This document shows positions 12,201 through 24,754 of a stretch of 64,000 bases of DNA, piece by piece. The DNA lies in contig OX419339.1 of the NCBI GenBank assembly GCA_948470475.1, forward strand, positions 21,274,782 through 21,338,781. Reading direction: 5' to 3'. The first letter of the stretch is position 1. Each line of letters opens with the position of its first letter. The notes beneath the pieces were generated by a model that worked only from the letters and a program-made list of their open reading frames with translations, was not told where the DNA came from and searched no databases. The position numbers and the translations under genes were made by a program. Source of the DNA: Galaxea fascicularis (taxonomy: Eukaryota; Cnidaria; Anthozoa; Scleractinia; Euphylliidae).

Positions 12201-14430
12201 CTTCTTTAGAAGAACCAACCTTTCTGGACTTAGGAATTCGCAAACACATGCTTGACTGCCGTTATGTTCAGTGGATGAAAATGGTAACAATCAGGAACAA
12301 GTGACATCAAACGCAGAAATTAACATGCTAAGGGCTTGACAGAGTCTATGAAATACGATCTCCCCTTCAAGTACTTAAAAAAAATTCGTACTGTCAAAAA
12401 CCAGTTAATCTCAGACTGATATGGCCTTCAGAGGAATAATCACGAAATTCTGCATTTTTGGGCTTTAAAATATCTACAAAATTAATAAGGTTATTTGATA
12501 TTTGTGAATTGAGATAATTGCGTTGCTATTGTATTCGCTTTCTGAAAGCACTTATGATAAAAAAAGATTTCAATCCTATTATAAATGCTCAGAATCGGCT
12601 GAAACATTCAAGATGAACCTCAAAATAGGTTCGAAATTTCATAATGGTGAAAGCTGAAACTTCCAATTCGTTACTTTTCAACGCGTGGTTAGCTACTTAG
12701 GGGAATCCAACATGTTTTTCCGGGATCGTTATTCTGTCTCCACTGAACTTTGTGTAAGGAAAAATCCTGTTTTCTCAAGCCAGATTCGCACGTGTAATTA
12801 TCGTAAGCGCACAAAAGGCTCCACCATCCGTTGATGGAAACTAATGAACGGTTTGCTACCTGTATCTTGCTAAACCTGGCTTTACAACTTCGACTCTGGT
12901 AAGCAAATCCCTACCTTCCCACTAGACAGTGACTAGAAAATGAAAATGGACTGAAATCCTCAAACGTTCTATTTTCCAAAGAAACAAGACGTGACATCCT
13001 TATGTAAACATCTCATGTTTATGAAGCAAGTATACACTTACTTAAGCATGTTATGCACACAGAAATTATTTATTTTCTTTCACATTCGAATCAATCGTCA
13101 GATTCTAACAAAAAAGAAATGGTGTCGTGTGCTCCGCAAGGTCGGGGAAACATGAACGGGCTCGAGGTATTGAAGTGTTCTTATAGTACCCTCTTGGATT
13201 TCAGGAAACACTATCGAAATTCCTTTTACCGTGCCGCTCTTCCGTTGACAGGGTCGAACGCACAGGGTTAAGTTGCTTCAGGAATATTTAAGAAAGTGGG
13301 CTTAGCAGAATAGTATCACGAAATGGTTATTAGGAAAGTGTTGGAAGGAAATCGCCCACTTGATAATTTTTTCCTTCGAGATGAACGTGATCGATTGAAT
13401 TAAAGGCAGTCGATTAGTCCTGTTGGAATTTTAATACTCTAACCACGTTCTCCGTATTAAGCGGCTGCTTGCTCTGCTTTATTGTATCACAACACCCTCA
13501 AAATACCATAAGCAGCCGAGTTAGGAATCAGCGCAATAGATACCGACCATTTAGTCTGGAGACAGTACGTCATGCAACATCAAGAAGTCTTCTCCACCTA
13601 ACAGTGACCACAAAGATTTTCAGAACTGAGCCAATCGATCGAGAAACTTTCTGTTTGAAAGACTGAATTGGTACGTTGCATTGATGTAAGTGATTTGCTA
13701 AAATGACAAATCGTGAATTGGCGGCGGACCGTTCGATGATGCGGTGTTGACCTTTGGTTGTGCGGCTGTTGTTGTATCACTTCAGTCGAAACCGACAGCT
13801 TTCAATGCCATGAGTACCGAATAACAACCGCCGCGATTACAAGACCAACACGCTAGCACAGTAATCGGAAGTTAAACTTTGTAGCAAGCTTTACTCGAGC
13901 AAAGATGAAATTAGTGTATGCAGATCATGACCGAGGAATAAATCATATCCGTATTAAAGGCGAAGCAATTAAATTATACTCACTACATTGACAGGGTAGC
14001 CCTTGTATGTGAAGTCGGCCGTACATGAACCTTTCTCCTTGGGTTCTTCAGTCAAATTCAGGGTAGGGTTTGCCCCATCATTCTCCACCACGCAGTCGCC
14101 TTTTCAAAATAGCGCAAGAAAAACAGAAAAAATCATCAGTCGGCGTGAACACAAAGGGGACGAAAAATAAACAAGATGACTTTAAAAGATTTTAAGTCCG
14201 TAGCAAAGGTTGCTCTCACCTTCAGGTCCCTCTCTGGAAATCCAAGCTAAAGTGAACAGAAATGGGATTAGAAGTGCTGCAGAATCAAGCCACATGCCGC
14301 GAGTACGCACGGGACTATTATTAAACATGTAATTACACCATCTTGTCTTGAAGAGCTGAGCTGTCGAGCGAACGTGTTCGGTAACTTTCGCCCGTTGCAT
14401 CTTACCTTGCTTACTGTATTTCTTCCCCAT
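9244..14430 (-). CDS. nkd: Naked cuticle homologue (Wnt pathway, Dishevelled-binding)
   Basis: Seven coding exons on the minus strand: 14430-14406, 14246-14220, 14099-13984, 11986-11914, 11185-11085, 10721-10617 and 10170-9244. They join in frame with GT/AG borders to give 457 residues, close to vertebrate NKD1/NKD2 (about 450-470). The start MGKKYSKQ resembles the NKD myristoylation signal. Residues 128-165 form one EF-hand (EWAYTLYDFEGQGQVTRED), the Dishevelled-binding region in this family, followed by a KKLCVRLSVS segment like the conserved NKD stretch. A YLDLA motif lies further on. The last 24 residues are histidine-rich (HEHHHHHNHHHYHH), the hallmark NKD C-terminus. NKD proteins are membrane-associated, Dishevelled-binding feedback inhibitors of Wnt signalling. 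The loop DFEGQGQVTRED lacks several acidic calcium ligands, so calcium binding may be weak. The small exons 2-5 are the least certain part. Family identity is secure; exact borders are inferred. Confidence 0.93.
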
Positions 14431-17400
14431 ATCTAAACTACTTCAGCTCATTTCTGACACGCAACTCTTGCTAACGCCAGGCAAGACTATTTCTGGAGCG
14501 CAAGAAGCGAAATTTCGTTCGAGTTCTCAACCCCGCTCTCTGTTTGACGCACCGAGCAACAAGGCGGCCAAATGCTTTGTGCTAGTGACAGAAATTGATT
14601 CGATTGTTCTAATCAAAGCTTAATGACAGAAAGCTGCGATTTGATTGGCTGGCGCTAAAAGTAGCCAATTACAATAGAGTACTAATTTTATTGCAGTGCC
14701 AAACAAATGTGGATATTCGGTATTTGCGAGTTCTGAAGCAATGTCATTGCAACAAGTCGTCGTTAGGTTCACTTCCCCTAACGCCATCGAAACAGGACAT
14801 ATTATAGGCGACAAACATATGCGAGAACGGAGGGTGGTAGGGGGCATTTTTTACTCTTTTTTTTGGTTCACTCAAAGCAAAGTTTTGGACAGAGGTTAAG
14901 ACCACAAACTCTCTGATCCTGAAACTAAAAAATCGCGTCAAGTTGTTTCAGAAATAATAAAAGGCCAAATGCAACTTGACGGCCGTATTTGGGTTCGGGT
15001 TATATTTTCGTTAACCTCGTTGGATTTTCCAGAACTAAGTTCACTGGGATTTACTTGAGAGAAGTGATTAGGCTGAAAAGTGTAGATCGGCGATAAAATT
15101 GGAAGTCATAGTATATTTGCTTTATTGAATGCACCGCTCCTTTCGATTTTCGTAAATAGCGGCTTCAACATCGCACCGACAAAGACTATAAATTTTGGTG
15201 AAAAACATCCCTTAAGTAAGGTGGCGCCGCAGCTTTCGCACATCGCCACCTGACAAATTATCGGAAAGAGAAAAATGATCGGCACTGAGTAATCCTTGAT
15301 GTCTTATACAAACTGAATTTTGAAGAGATGAACAGACTGAAGATTAAAAAGTCTGACAAAACATTCGGCAAGTTATGTTTACACAAAATCGCCTTATTTG
15401 AGCCAGATCTAATTTCATGAATGTTAAGAGCAGCCTTTGGCGAGGGAAGCAGGCATTCTGCATTTTGTTTACAACCCATCAACCGCGAATAAAATAAACT
15501 TACGTACCTTGGTTTCCACGAGATATACTAGTGGATTTTTTTCCAAGCCGTCTATGAAATCTTCTCATCAGTTTAGGATATCGCGAAATTACGTCTCCTG
15601 GTTAAGATGCATTTATATTTCCCTGTTCACGATTTTTTTGGTATTGGTAAGTTTCCCAACAAATTACCGAAAAGAACGATGAATTAACTTAATCCGTTTA
15701 GAAGTGGCAGAACCTCGCTTAAAATGAATGCCGGGTATTCAAGTAGCTCACGGCTAGTTCTGCTTGTTGGTGGCTCGCAGCCATTTTAAGTAAATTCAAA
15801 AGTAATGAAGCAAAGCATTATTAAATAGGTGTTAATGATAACCAAATAACAAGCCTTATTAAAGGATTGTGAAAAAGCTTTTAGCGTCTTCTTCAAGAGA
15901 GAAACGGTAGTTCCGGGGACTGGCCAGGCTAAAAAAGAAAGAAACATTGAGTAGAGAATATATCCCTACATTGACTGGCATCTGACAAGTGCATAACCGA
16001 TTCCCTGGAGCTGCCTCAAAAACAACTTTGAAGTCCATTATTTTGTCCTTGTTAAACGATTGTTACGGCGCTAGGGCGCAGCTTGTCGAACTTTAGCGCT
16101 AACTATTCATTAAGTGTCTTGCGTCACCAAAAGATCATGCGAAATTATATTATGCTCATTGGTGTTTATTTTTAAAAATTGCCTAACGAAGCTTAACCCG
16201 TCAATGCCTGCATGAACATTTAGAGGGGACTCAAACGGGAAAGCGGTAATGTAGGTCTTTAGAGGCTCAGTTCAAAATCTGAAACGCCCAGCAAGGCTGT
16301 GCAGGGGCTGTGAATGGATACCGTTGTGTTGGTGTTGAGCCAATCGATTGGCGAGCAGTCCGGTCATCACTGATATTGGTAACACTGATAAAAACAAACA
16401 AAGAATGATGCAGCATATTCAAACACCTCAGCCTGTCGGTTCTGATGAGTTTGTTCAGATGGACTCAGTCATTGCTTGCGTTGAATTCTTAGGTCAGTGA
16501 GAGCTCTGTCAGAGATTTTCGAAGTACTTTACTTTTCAATTCTTGAACATTTTACTGGCCAAAATTAAAAAAGATGTAAATAATTATAGACTAGATGTTA
16601 TAAAGGGGTGATAAACATTGCGTGTTATAACAAGAGGTCGTGGTAAAATATTGTTACATACCAAGAGAAAGCTCAAAACAACGTGAGATATTGAGTGAGT
16701 AGATATTGGTGGAAATATATTAACAGACAGACGGGCGGACACTGACACGGACGATAAATAGGTTGATAACGTATATACGCTCTGAGGACTCGAGGACTTT
16801 TTCAGGGACGCAGCACCAACTAATGCTCAATCAGATAAAGTTCGCAAGCCAAACGCGTAGAAGAATTAACACGACAGTTCTAGGAAATTCTTCGGGAGAG
16901 CTTATTTTTGGAAGTAGTTAAGTGCAGTAGGATTTTTTCTCAGAATTTTATGTAAAGGTATACTGTTTTTATCCACGATGTTTGTTCACTGATCACGAAT
17001 AATCTCCGAAATACCTTCACTGATTCGCGATAGTAAACTTAATACATGTAGCCCTTTTGGAAAAGAAAAAGAACCCCTTGCTCGATCTTCGCCTCACAAT
17101 GGCGAAAGGAATTCCATAACACTATTTATACCATGCCATAGAAAATACAGCCAATCAGAATGCCAGAAAGCCACTGTATATCTGTAAGTATTCCACCAAC
17201 CCTTCCCATTCTTCACTTGGCTTGACGCATTGATTATGTGGGCCTATGTATTTGCTCTGTTGTGGTATGAAATAGCTATGCAAAGCGTGATGTACTGCCG
17301 CTTCCTGACTATTAACAAGGCAGTAACAGATAGTCAATTGTATCATGCTGATTGACCCCTTTTTGCACAAGATAACGTTATATACGGAGTTTATAAGTAA

Positions 17401-19261
17401 CAACTAATCCACAACTGCACGTTGCCGGATATGAGATGGCAGATATCAAACGAGGTGTGTAGCGCCGAGGTGGCTATAATCATCTCATATCTAACATGCG
17501 CGAGTGAAACAATTGTTTTGTGAAAAACGCCTACAAATTATGGATAAATCTCCCAAGCCTACATTATTTTGTGACTCCAAATATATTTCTCGAGTATGGT
17601 AAAATGTACCTCGATGACTAAGCCAATCAAAACTCCAGAAATCAATTATCCAATGATCTGGTTTTTTAATGAAAATAAATTGGCTGCCGTAAAGTTTCTT
17701 TAGAAACTAACCCTCGACTCATGTACAACCTGTAAAAATCTCCGGAAGCGCTTCACAAAGTGGCGGTCATCTCTCTGGAGAGAAGTTATTCCGAGTTCAA
17801 CCAAAAAAGTGTCCGTAAATGTTTAGCGCTGATCGGAGCTGAGCAACGCTAGTTCAATTTGTGTCTAGATGCCAGAGTGAAGCATACCTAAGCCTGGTTT
17901 CCTTACAAAATTGAGCGAAAAAAGAACACTCCACCTTTGTGGCACTTAATGTACATTATATCAAATGAACATAAAGTGATTGTGAAAAAACACCCCTGTA
18001 AACGTCAATGAAAAGGAGTCAAAGGTAGGTTTAAATGGTCACTTCAGTTTTACATTGTTCTCGTCAAAAAGAACCGAACACTACCATGTTTGCACTTGGC
18101 TTCTAAAAGCTGAGTAACCTCCACTGGGCCTAACAACCGACGTAGCTGCTGAACCAGACTGCTTCACTGCAGTGCATTTAAATCTACCTAAGCTGCACAT
18201 GTCTGATGTCGGCATTGAGTAACTTACCTGGAGGCAAACTGCGGCCCTCTTTAAAGCACTTTGATCCCATTTCTATCTATAAAACAAAAAATAGCACTGT
18301 CTCAAAGTACCTTGATAACAGAACTGTCGTACTGATATGCAAGGACGTGAAAGCGGCTGAACGGATGAGATCGTATTTTGTAGACGGGCCTTTCAGACGT
18401 GTTGAAAAACACCATGTTCATTGAAATTACAAATCTGAAAAGTCAAATGAGTTGAGTCAGTGTAAGTTAAATCTTTCGAACTTTATTTAATAGCACAGAA
18501 AGACGGTGTTTGGAAGACAACCCTGCTTGATGATGACTGAAAAAAAAAAAGAAATTGGAACTATTTTTCATAATACATAATGACCTCTTGTTTATGGAAC
18601 GAAAATTGCCATGAGCGGGTTTGCTCTAACTCCATAATTTATGACTTAAGCTTGTAATTAGCTTAACACCTTTCCTTAGTCAAAGAATCTTAAAAAACTG
18701 TACAGTCTTTCCGTTTTAAAAACCGTAGACAAACATGGATTTTTTTTTCTGGTAAGTCAGTTTGTAAAGCATCGTAGGAGCCATGGTTTTAGTCAGTCCA
18801 TTTACCGACATTTAGCCATCTTAGGTTTTCTAGTCTTTCAAAGTTAAGTTAGAGAGTCCAAAACGAAATTTTGAGTCAACTTGAACTGCCGGTGGCTAAG
18901 CATCGACTTACAAGAGATTTAACCATCTATAACAGATAACTCAGTAGATTCCCTAATATTGTTTTGGTTTACTGGACACAGCTTTTGCACAGACCTGTCC
19001 AGTGAGGATGAGCTGGAAGGGGTCTCCGCCTTCGCCCATCCCCCCTCCCCCGACCTCATAAGTAGACCTCATAGACAAACCACAACACCGGGAATCAAAT
19101 GAGAATGATCCTTTTCAACAAAATTAGGCATATTGAAAGAGAGGCTAAGTGCTTTGGGAATGGCCTGCAAGCATGCTCTCCATTGGAATCCAGTGCGAAA
19201 TTTCTTTCGGTCGCAAGCAGCTCACAGGCTAGTTGCTACGGCCTCTGGCGTAACACCCCAG

Positions 19262-19400
19262 TATAGACGACGACCGCAACGAAAACGTCATTTCAAAATA
19301 TAACTTCTCGTTTGCGTGTATCTCTTTCGCGATTATTGAAATTTGTTTAACTTGGGAAATGCTGGCGAACCGTCCAAGGACTAAATTACTATGAACGGCG
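19262..19400 (-). repeat. Dispersed repeat, inverted relative to 61830-61975
   Basis: Read on the minus strand, this block matches 61830-61975 over most of its length. Shared strings include GTTCATAGTAATTTAGT, CCAAGTTAAACAAA, ACGAGAAGTTATATTTT and ATGACGTT/TTGACGTT. It is therefore a dispersed repeat family of unknown class; no coding content. Confidence 0.6.
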
Positions 19401-20454
19401 TTATGGTAAGGAAAAGAAATAAAACTTTGCGGTCGCACGCTCACGTTCACGAGAAAATATCAAATTCAGTTGGTATTTCACGTTGTCAAGACGGCAAAGA
19501 AATGTATCGAAATGTAAACGCACGTGCAGAGCGATTGTTTTTGTTCATTAAGCCTATTGTTTTGTCGCGTCCTCGCCTTGCCGTTGCCGTCCTCGTTGCT
19601 GAAGCTCTCTAGTGACATGCAAGACGTCCATAATTTTAGATATCTCGTGTTCTCGAACAAAATAATGAAACACTTCTACGAAAAATCCGAGGGAAATGTG
19701 CGAAAAAACTGTCACTCGTCTTAATAAAACATTTGGGGAGACGAATCGGTACAGTGACGGACGACTCACATTCAAGTAGCAACTAATAACTGTCACTTTA
19801 ATGCACAGCAGACCAACCTTTATACATTCGTTCATAATTATGCAAACAGAGATGTGAGACATACACGAGCATACATACACAACCACAGGATCATCTCTCC
19901 GTCCATAGCCCCAGAGATTCACCCCTATGTATCCACCTAAACCAGGAGCCCCTAAACCCAAAATATTTTTTCGCTAAAGTGATTCTTTGCACCTGTTTGA
20001 AAAGCATTGTACCTTTTTGTTCCTTTTTTTTTCGGCCAAATCTGATGTTGGTTTTTTATAGGCTTCCAAACTTACGAAAAACCAAGGATCATTTGGCACA
20101 CGACCGAGGCAGAAGGCTTGATTTGACGTCACAAACTGATTTTGTTTTTGTAAACATGCATAAAGTAGTTTTTGACGCCGACGTCAAATCAATAATAGGC
20201 CCACGCCCCCTTCTGACTCGGATTGGGTTTAGGTGCACTTTAAGCTTTTCAATGGATTATTTGAACTTTTAGCTTTGAGCCCGTTTTGAGTACAATATTT
20301 TCAGTTTCAAGGATTAAACGAGTTTTATTGCAGTGGAAGAATTCACAAGAGGAGACAGGGTATCTAACATCCCAGCTTAATGGACCTGCAATGGGGAAGC
20401 GCGGCCTCCCAGTGAAATTGCTGATGGCATTATACGCAAACAGTGACCAATGTT

Positions 20455-20460
<6 letters not shown>

Positions 20461-20490
<30 letters not shown>

Positions 20491-20503
20491 ATCTCTCTCT
20501 CAA
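20461..20503. repeat. (CT)n microsatellite
   Basis: A CTCTCT run interrupted once by TTTAT. Simple sequence. Confidence 0.9.
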
Positions 20504-21126
20504 CAGTGCATGCTATCGAGTCTGGTGTTATAGGTGAGTAGCTGAAAAAGGTATATGTCTTCAGTGTCTTCCCCTATTAATCACATCTAATAGTCAAGAG
20601 GGAAATGTTGATTTGAGTACTTTTCAAATTTTGTTCACGTGCTTTTAGATAGTCACTTGTGACATCCATCTTGTTTCTACAATCTCCTGGAGGAGATTGG
20701 AAGAGCGAGGGTTTAGGGGAGATGACTGGTTTGAAATTACAAATTCTTACTCGATCTCGTTCAAGTGCTCAAATCTAAAGGTCCTTAAATCCCAGACACT
20801 CAAATCGTCACCATTGTATTTGTCTGAAGTCTTACGTAGCAAAACTGTGAGTAGCAGTGGCAAGAAATCAGGCTGAATCAAAACTTCATTTTTAGCCTTT
20901 CCTCTCGGATACCAATAACTGGAATCAAAACTGACTGACTTCTCCCTAACAACCTTTGGTCTACATTCCTCCTCGCTGGAGGGTGTGTTCATTAAGGTCG
21001 TTGACTTCGATGGTTGGAGGCATTTAAGTTTTCACCCCAGGGCAATTTAAACGTCCTCCAGAATTTTTGGTTAGGATTTTGATTGACATACAAACTTTGG
21101 CAATGTTCCGCAGTTAAGGGGTTTGC

Positions 21127-21333
21127 TGGCATGTCAGAGGGGGCAGCTTGGCTGTGAGACAAGGGCCGGCCCATGATAATACGTACTGGTCTAGTATCGA
21201 GAGGCATTTCAGAGGGGGCAGCTCGGCTGTGAGGCCCTTGCCAGCCCATGATAACACGTACTGGACCGTAGTATAGAGAGGCATTTCAGAGGGGGAAGCT
21301 TGGCTGTGAGACAATAGCCAGCCCATGATAATC
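21127..21333. repeat. Tandem array of about 77-bp units, three copies
   Basis: Three successive units each begin GGCATKTCAGAGGGGG and include GGCTGTGAG and CCAGCCCATGATAA (or GGCCCATGATAA). The third is truncated at its right end. The minus-strand frame through the array gives repeated peptides, a consequence of the tandem structure and not evidence of a gene. Confidence 0.85.
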
Positions 21334-22696
21334 GCTGTTCTTAGCATGCCAAAGAATGATGAACGGTCCATTCCCCGACGCTGGATCGAAATACAAACGA
21401 AAAACGAAGAATGGAACAAAAAAAGTGTGTGACAAGATCCAGCAAGCAAACTGGAGAGATTTTACATTTGAGGCCAAGGTCACTAAACATGGAACTTTCT
21501 TTGTTGTGGACCGCTAGTATCACAAGTACGCTTTGTCGTGTTGATTTACCTCTTCCCTGTCCACAAGGAATTTCGTCTACAGTACGACTGGGATCAGTCC
21601 GTTTTAGTCAACACAACTATGGATGTGCAAGTCGCTAAACGGCTACATTTAGTACGAACTTACAACGGAGACGTTAAGACAGCAAAAAGTAAAAGCAAGG
21701 AACTCCATCATCGGGTCACGCAAAGGGGTAAATCCGCCATTTGCTCAGCTCAATGCAGTATTCTACCCTTGTTGCGTATACAGTTGAAATTTCAGTGAAG
21801 CTACCACTTAATTGTCCAAGCTTGATGATCCCTCGAGGGAAGTTGTCGCTTACTAAAGCTCACTCCAGTCACTGCTGGATAGTTCTCCTGGCTTAAAATT
21901 TGTCTAGCTGAAAAAGGAGTCTGAATGAATGCATACTACCTGAGGCGTCACAATTTCACTGCTTTCATACTTAAGACATTTATGAAGTGATTTCTTTCTC
22001 GGACTCGCGTTGTCGAAAACGTTGGTCCTCGGGTATCAAATCAGGTATCAAGCCGATAACCTTCCGATTTTGACGGCGCTACGCGAAGTGTTGCGACCAG
22101 TGAGCAAGTGAAAATTCATTTTTTATATTTTAATGACTCATGACTGGTTACTCTTTGGATATGGTAATAGAACATGGTGCAATTTTGAAAGGCGTCACAT
22201 AATTCAATTTGAGAGGTGAGTGGTCGCTTACGAGAGGTGGCCGCCAAGGAAGTTCCAATTGTGCTCCTCGATCTGTAAGATTCTGTTGATTGTCACTAAG
22301 TCTTAAGGTCAGTGTCTCCCTTCTAGTTTATACCAGTTAAGTTAACAATATTCTGTTAAATCCTCAATTAAACTTGCCTGGTTTGCCCAACTTGAAAATA
22401 CCAAGCTTCACAAGCAATGTTTCCACAAACCCGGCTATTTCCTAGAGGGTGGGCTTTACAAGGCGGTCAGTATATATAGCCTGTATAAACTGGTTTACTG
22501 AGCAACGTTGCTGACTAACCACTCAGCCCAATTATTTTCAAATAAGTGATAGCCAGCTAGTCATGCCAATCACTTTTATTCCGAACTGTCACATTAAAAA
22601 GTGATCAGTGTGAGCGCAAGTACAAATGCTTGCAGATGTAATAATATCATTTGAACTACGAAAAAATAAATACGTAAATGTTACGACAAAACTTAC

Positions 22697-22908
22697 TCAA
22701 TTGCAAAACTTTCAGCGTGTGCACCTAAAGAATAACTAAGGAATAATTTTGTTATTATAGGCGGCTCGTCTAACTCATCGGCGATAGGAGTATGCATTAA
22801 AACATAGCTCTCCAAAGATGGTGCATGGTAAGCAACAAAGCTTGCCACACTATTTGACACCTTTTTGACGCCCCGAGCCGACCTTAGATAGGATCTACTT
22901 GCCGATGG
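22697..22908 (-). other. Candidate internal exon of an unassigned gene
   Basis: A 212-bp open segment on the minus strand lies between a pyrimidine-rich acceptor (ending GCGAAAG) and a strong GTAAGT donor. It encodes about 70 residues (for example SVASFVAYHAPSLESYV, FLSYSLGAHAESFAI). Its entry phase agrees with the donor phase of the candidate exon at 24473-24754, so the two could be consecutive exons. I found no compatible downstream exon and do not recognise the family. It may be chance. Confidence 0.25.
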
Positions 22909-24472
22909 CTTTCGCAAAAAAAGGAAATAAATAAATTATATAATACTAATAATTCTCGTTTTTTCTCTTTTTAACTCTAATGTATGCGTAGTCTTGAACA
23001 TTTCTCAAATAACCGAAAAAGAAGTAAGATTATGTCAAAGGCGGGAACTTGCTGTTGAAGTTAAGGGTGTTTTTTAGATGAAGCCGGTCGAAAACACCTT
23101 GGCGGTGTCAATCTTTGTTGTTTTGACAAAGAGGAAAGGATGCCGACTAGTTAAATTTTCATGACGATTAAGCAACTTGTGGCGGCTTTTGTTTGCGGTA
23201 CCTTTTAAGATGTTTGAGTTTGCAAAGAAATTTTAACTGCACAATTTCTCATTCAAACATTTTCAACTGGATGTGTAAAGTTTCACGAGTCAAAGCATTT
23301 TTATTCCTGCGAAGAAGCATTGTACTTTCTTTTTTGTTCAAAAGACGTAGACGCCAAGTTGAAAGCTTGTTTTTGTTTCACACAAACAGAATTCGAGGCA
23401 TTGCTTGGCGCCTTTATCCTTTAATGTCGCCTTGGACAAGGGGAAAAATTTTTTTTTTGCTTTTTTTTTACAAACACCGTGAAGATCTCATTTGTCTCAA
23501 AGCACCTTTTCTTTTAAGCATGCAACAAAAAGTGCGTCGTTAATGTCACGTCCTGTGTACCTGACCGTTAGCAACGAGGAATAACGAAACAAACAGCTGA
23601 AGCTGACTGTACCTCTGAGTTTATTCCTGAAACGCAAACCATAATATCTTTTTTTTTTCTGGTTACAGCTCTTTCTGGAATTGAAGGCACCTTTTATTTC
23701 TAAGTTGCACTCGGCGAAAGAAAGAAGTAACCGGAAAGTAATCACCGGGAAAATGATCTCAATAGCAAAACAGTTTGTGTGTGTGGACGGCTACTTTGAC
23801 TAATGTTTCAACCGAACTTCTATTTGTACATTACTGGTAACGAACTGATGCGAAAAATTATCCCGCTGTCGGTGTAGCTTTTGAGAAATAACAAAGCAAA
23901 CATTTGAAAAGTCTATAATAAATGCTGTATATCTGAAAATCCGTTTGAACGGCTTGTAATTTCCTGATATTTGTACGATGAGTCATTTGAGTGACCCACA
24001 GCCGACATAGTCCTGATATCACCCGCAATTTACACCGCCAACCCGCCAATTCTGCTATTTTCCCTCTTAATTGCCGAGATCATGTCAAAGCAAACTCCTC
24101 AAAGAAACCGCTTCTTTCTTCATTTGAATAATATTTCATTTTGCCTTACAGCTTTATTTTTTGGCTCAAAAAACTTACCCCGGTGATTTTCTCAGGAAAA
24201 ACTTCGTATGTATATGATTAGTGCAGAGGCGCGGCACAAAAACACAAATTCGGATAACGTTATTTTCAATTGGTCATTTTCTCTCATTTTATAGCGATAT
24301 CATGTGCAGTAGCAAGTGAAGAAGAGAACAGTGTTTATGTACATAAATGTTTTCTTTTTAGCTCAAGTGTTAGAAAGCAATTTCTCTAAATTGAAAAAAA
24401 AAAAGAAAACGTATTATGGAAAACGAAAGATCGCGAAGTGTTTCTTTTCGCGGAAAAGGGGGTAATATTTAC

Positions 24473-24754
24473 CTTGGTGTTTTGAAACTCGTCGTTGTGA
24501 GATGAACCGCTAACAAAAGTAAGATATTCGTGCTGCCACCTTCGGCGTCTCCACTCCGAACTGTTTTTCGTTGCAGATCCCAGCGAAAATTCAAGTTTCG
24601 CAGGTTGTCCGGCAAGATTTCGAACCTCCAGGGTCGTAATTGGATCGTGGTGATAAATGTTATATTTATGGCTTCTAGCGCCCGACTTTGAGCGGATCTT
24701 TCCAGTTGAAAGCAGTTGACGGATAACTGGTCGGCACTTTTGTTCCGTAGGCAA
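24473..24754 (-). other. Candidate internal exon of an unassigned gene
   Basis: A 282-bp (94-codon) open minus-strand segment between an AG acceptor (ATTGCAACCAG) and a GTAAAT donor, in phase 0 on both sides. It encodes a charged peptide with KSGARSHKYNIYHHDP and SSEWRRRRWQHEYLTF. It is longer and less biased than neighbouring noise frames, but there is no start codon, no recognised domain and no clear upstream exon. Confidence 0.25.

Noticed and set aside
18232..18282. Possible 47-bp minus-strand micro-exon (GSKCFKEGRSLPP)
   Set aside because: Good acceptor and donor, but too short to support, and joining it to neighbouring candidates gives stops.
20747..20992. 81-codon minus-strand frame with an internal acceptor and a GTAAGA donor
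   Set aside because: Borders are plausible, but its phases do not fit the candidate exons upstream and nothing in it is recognisable.
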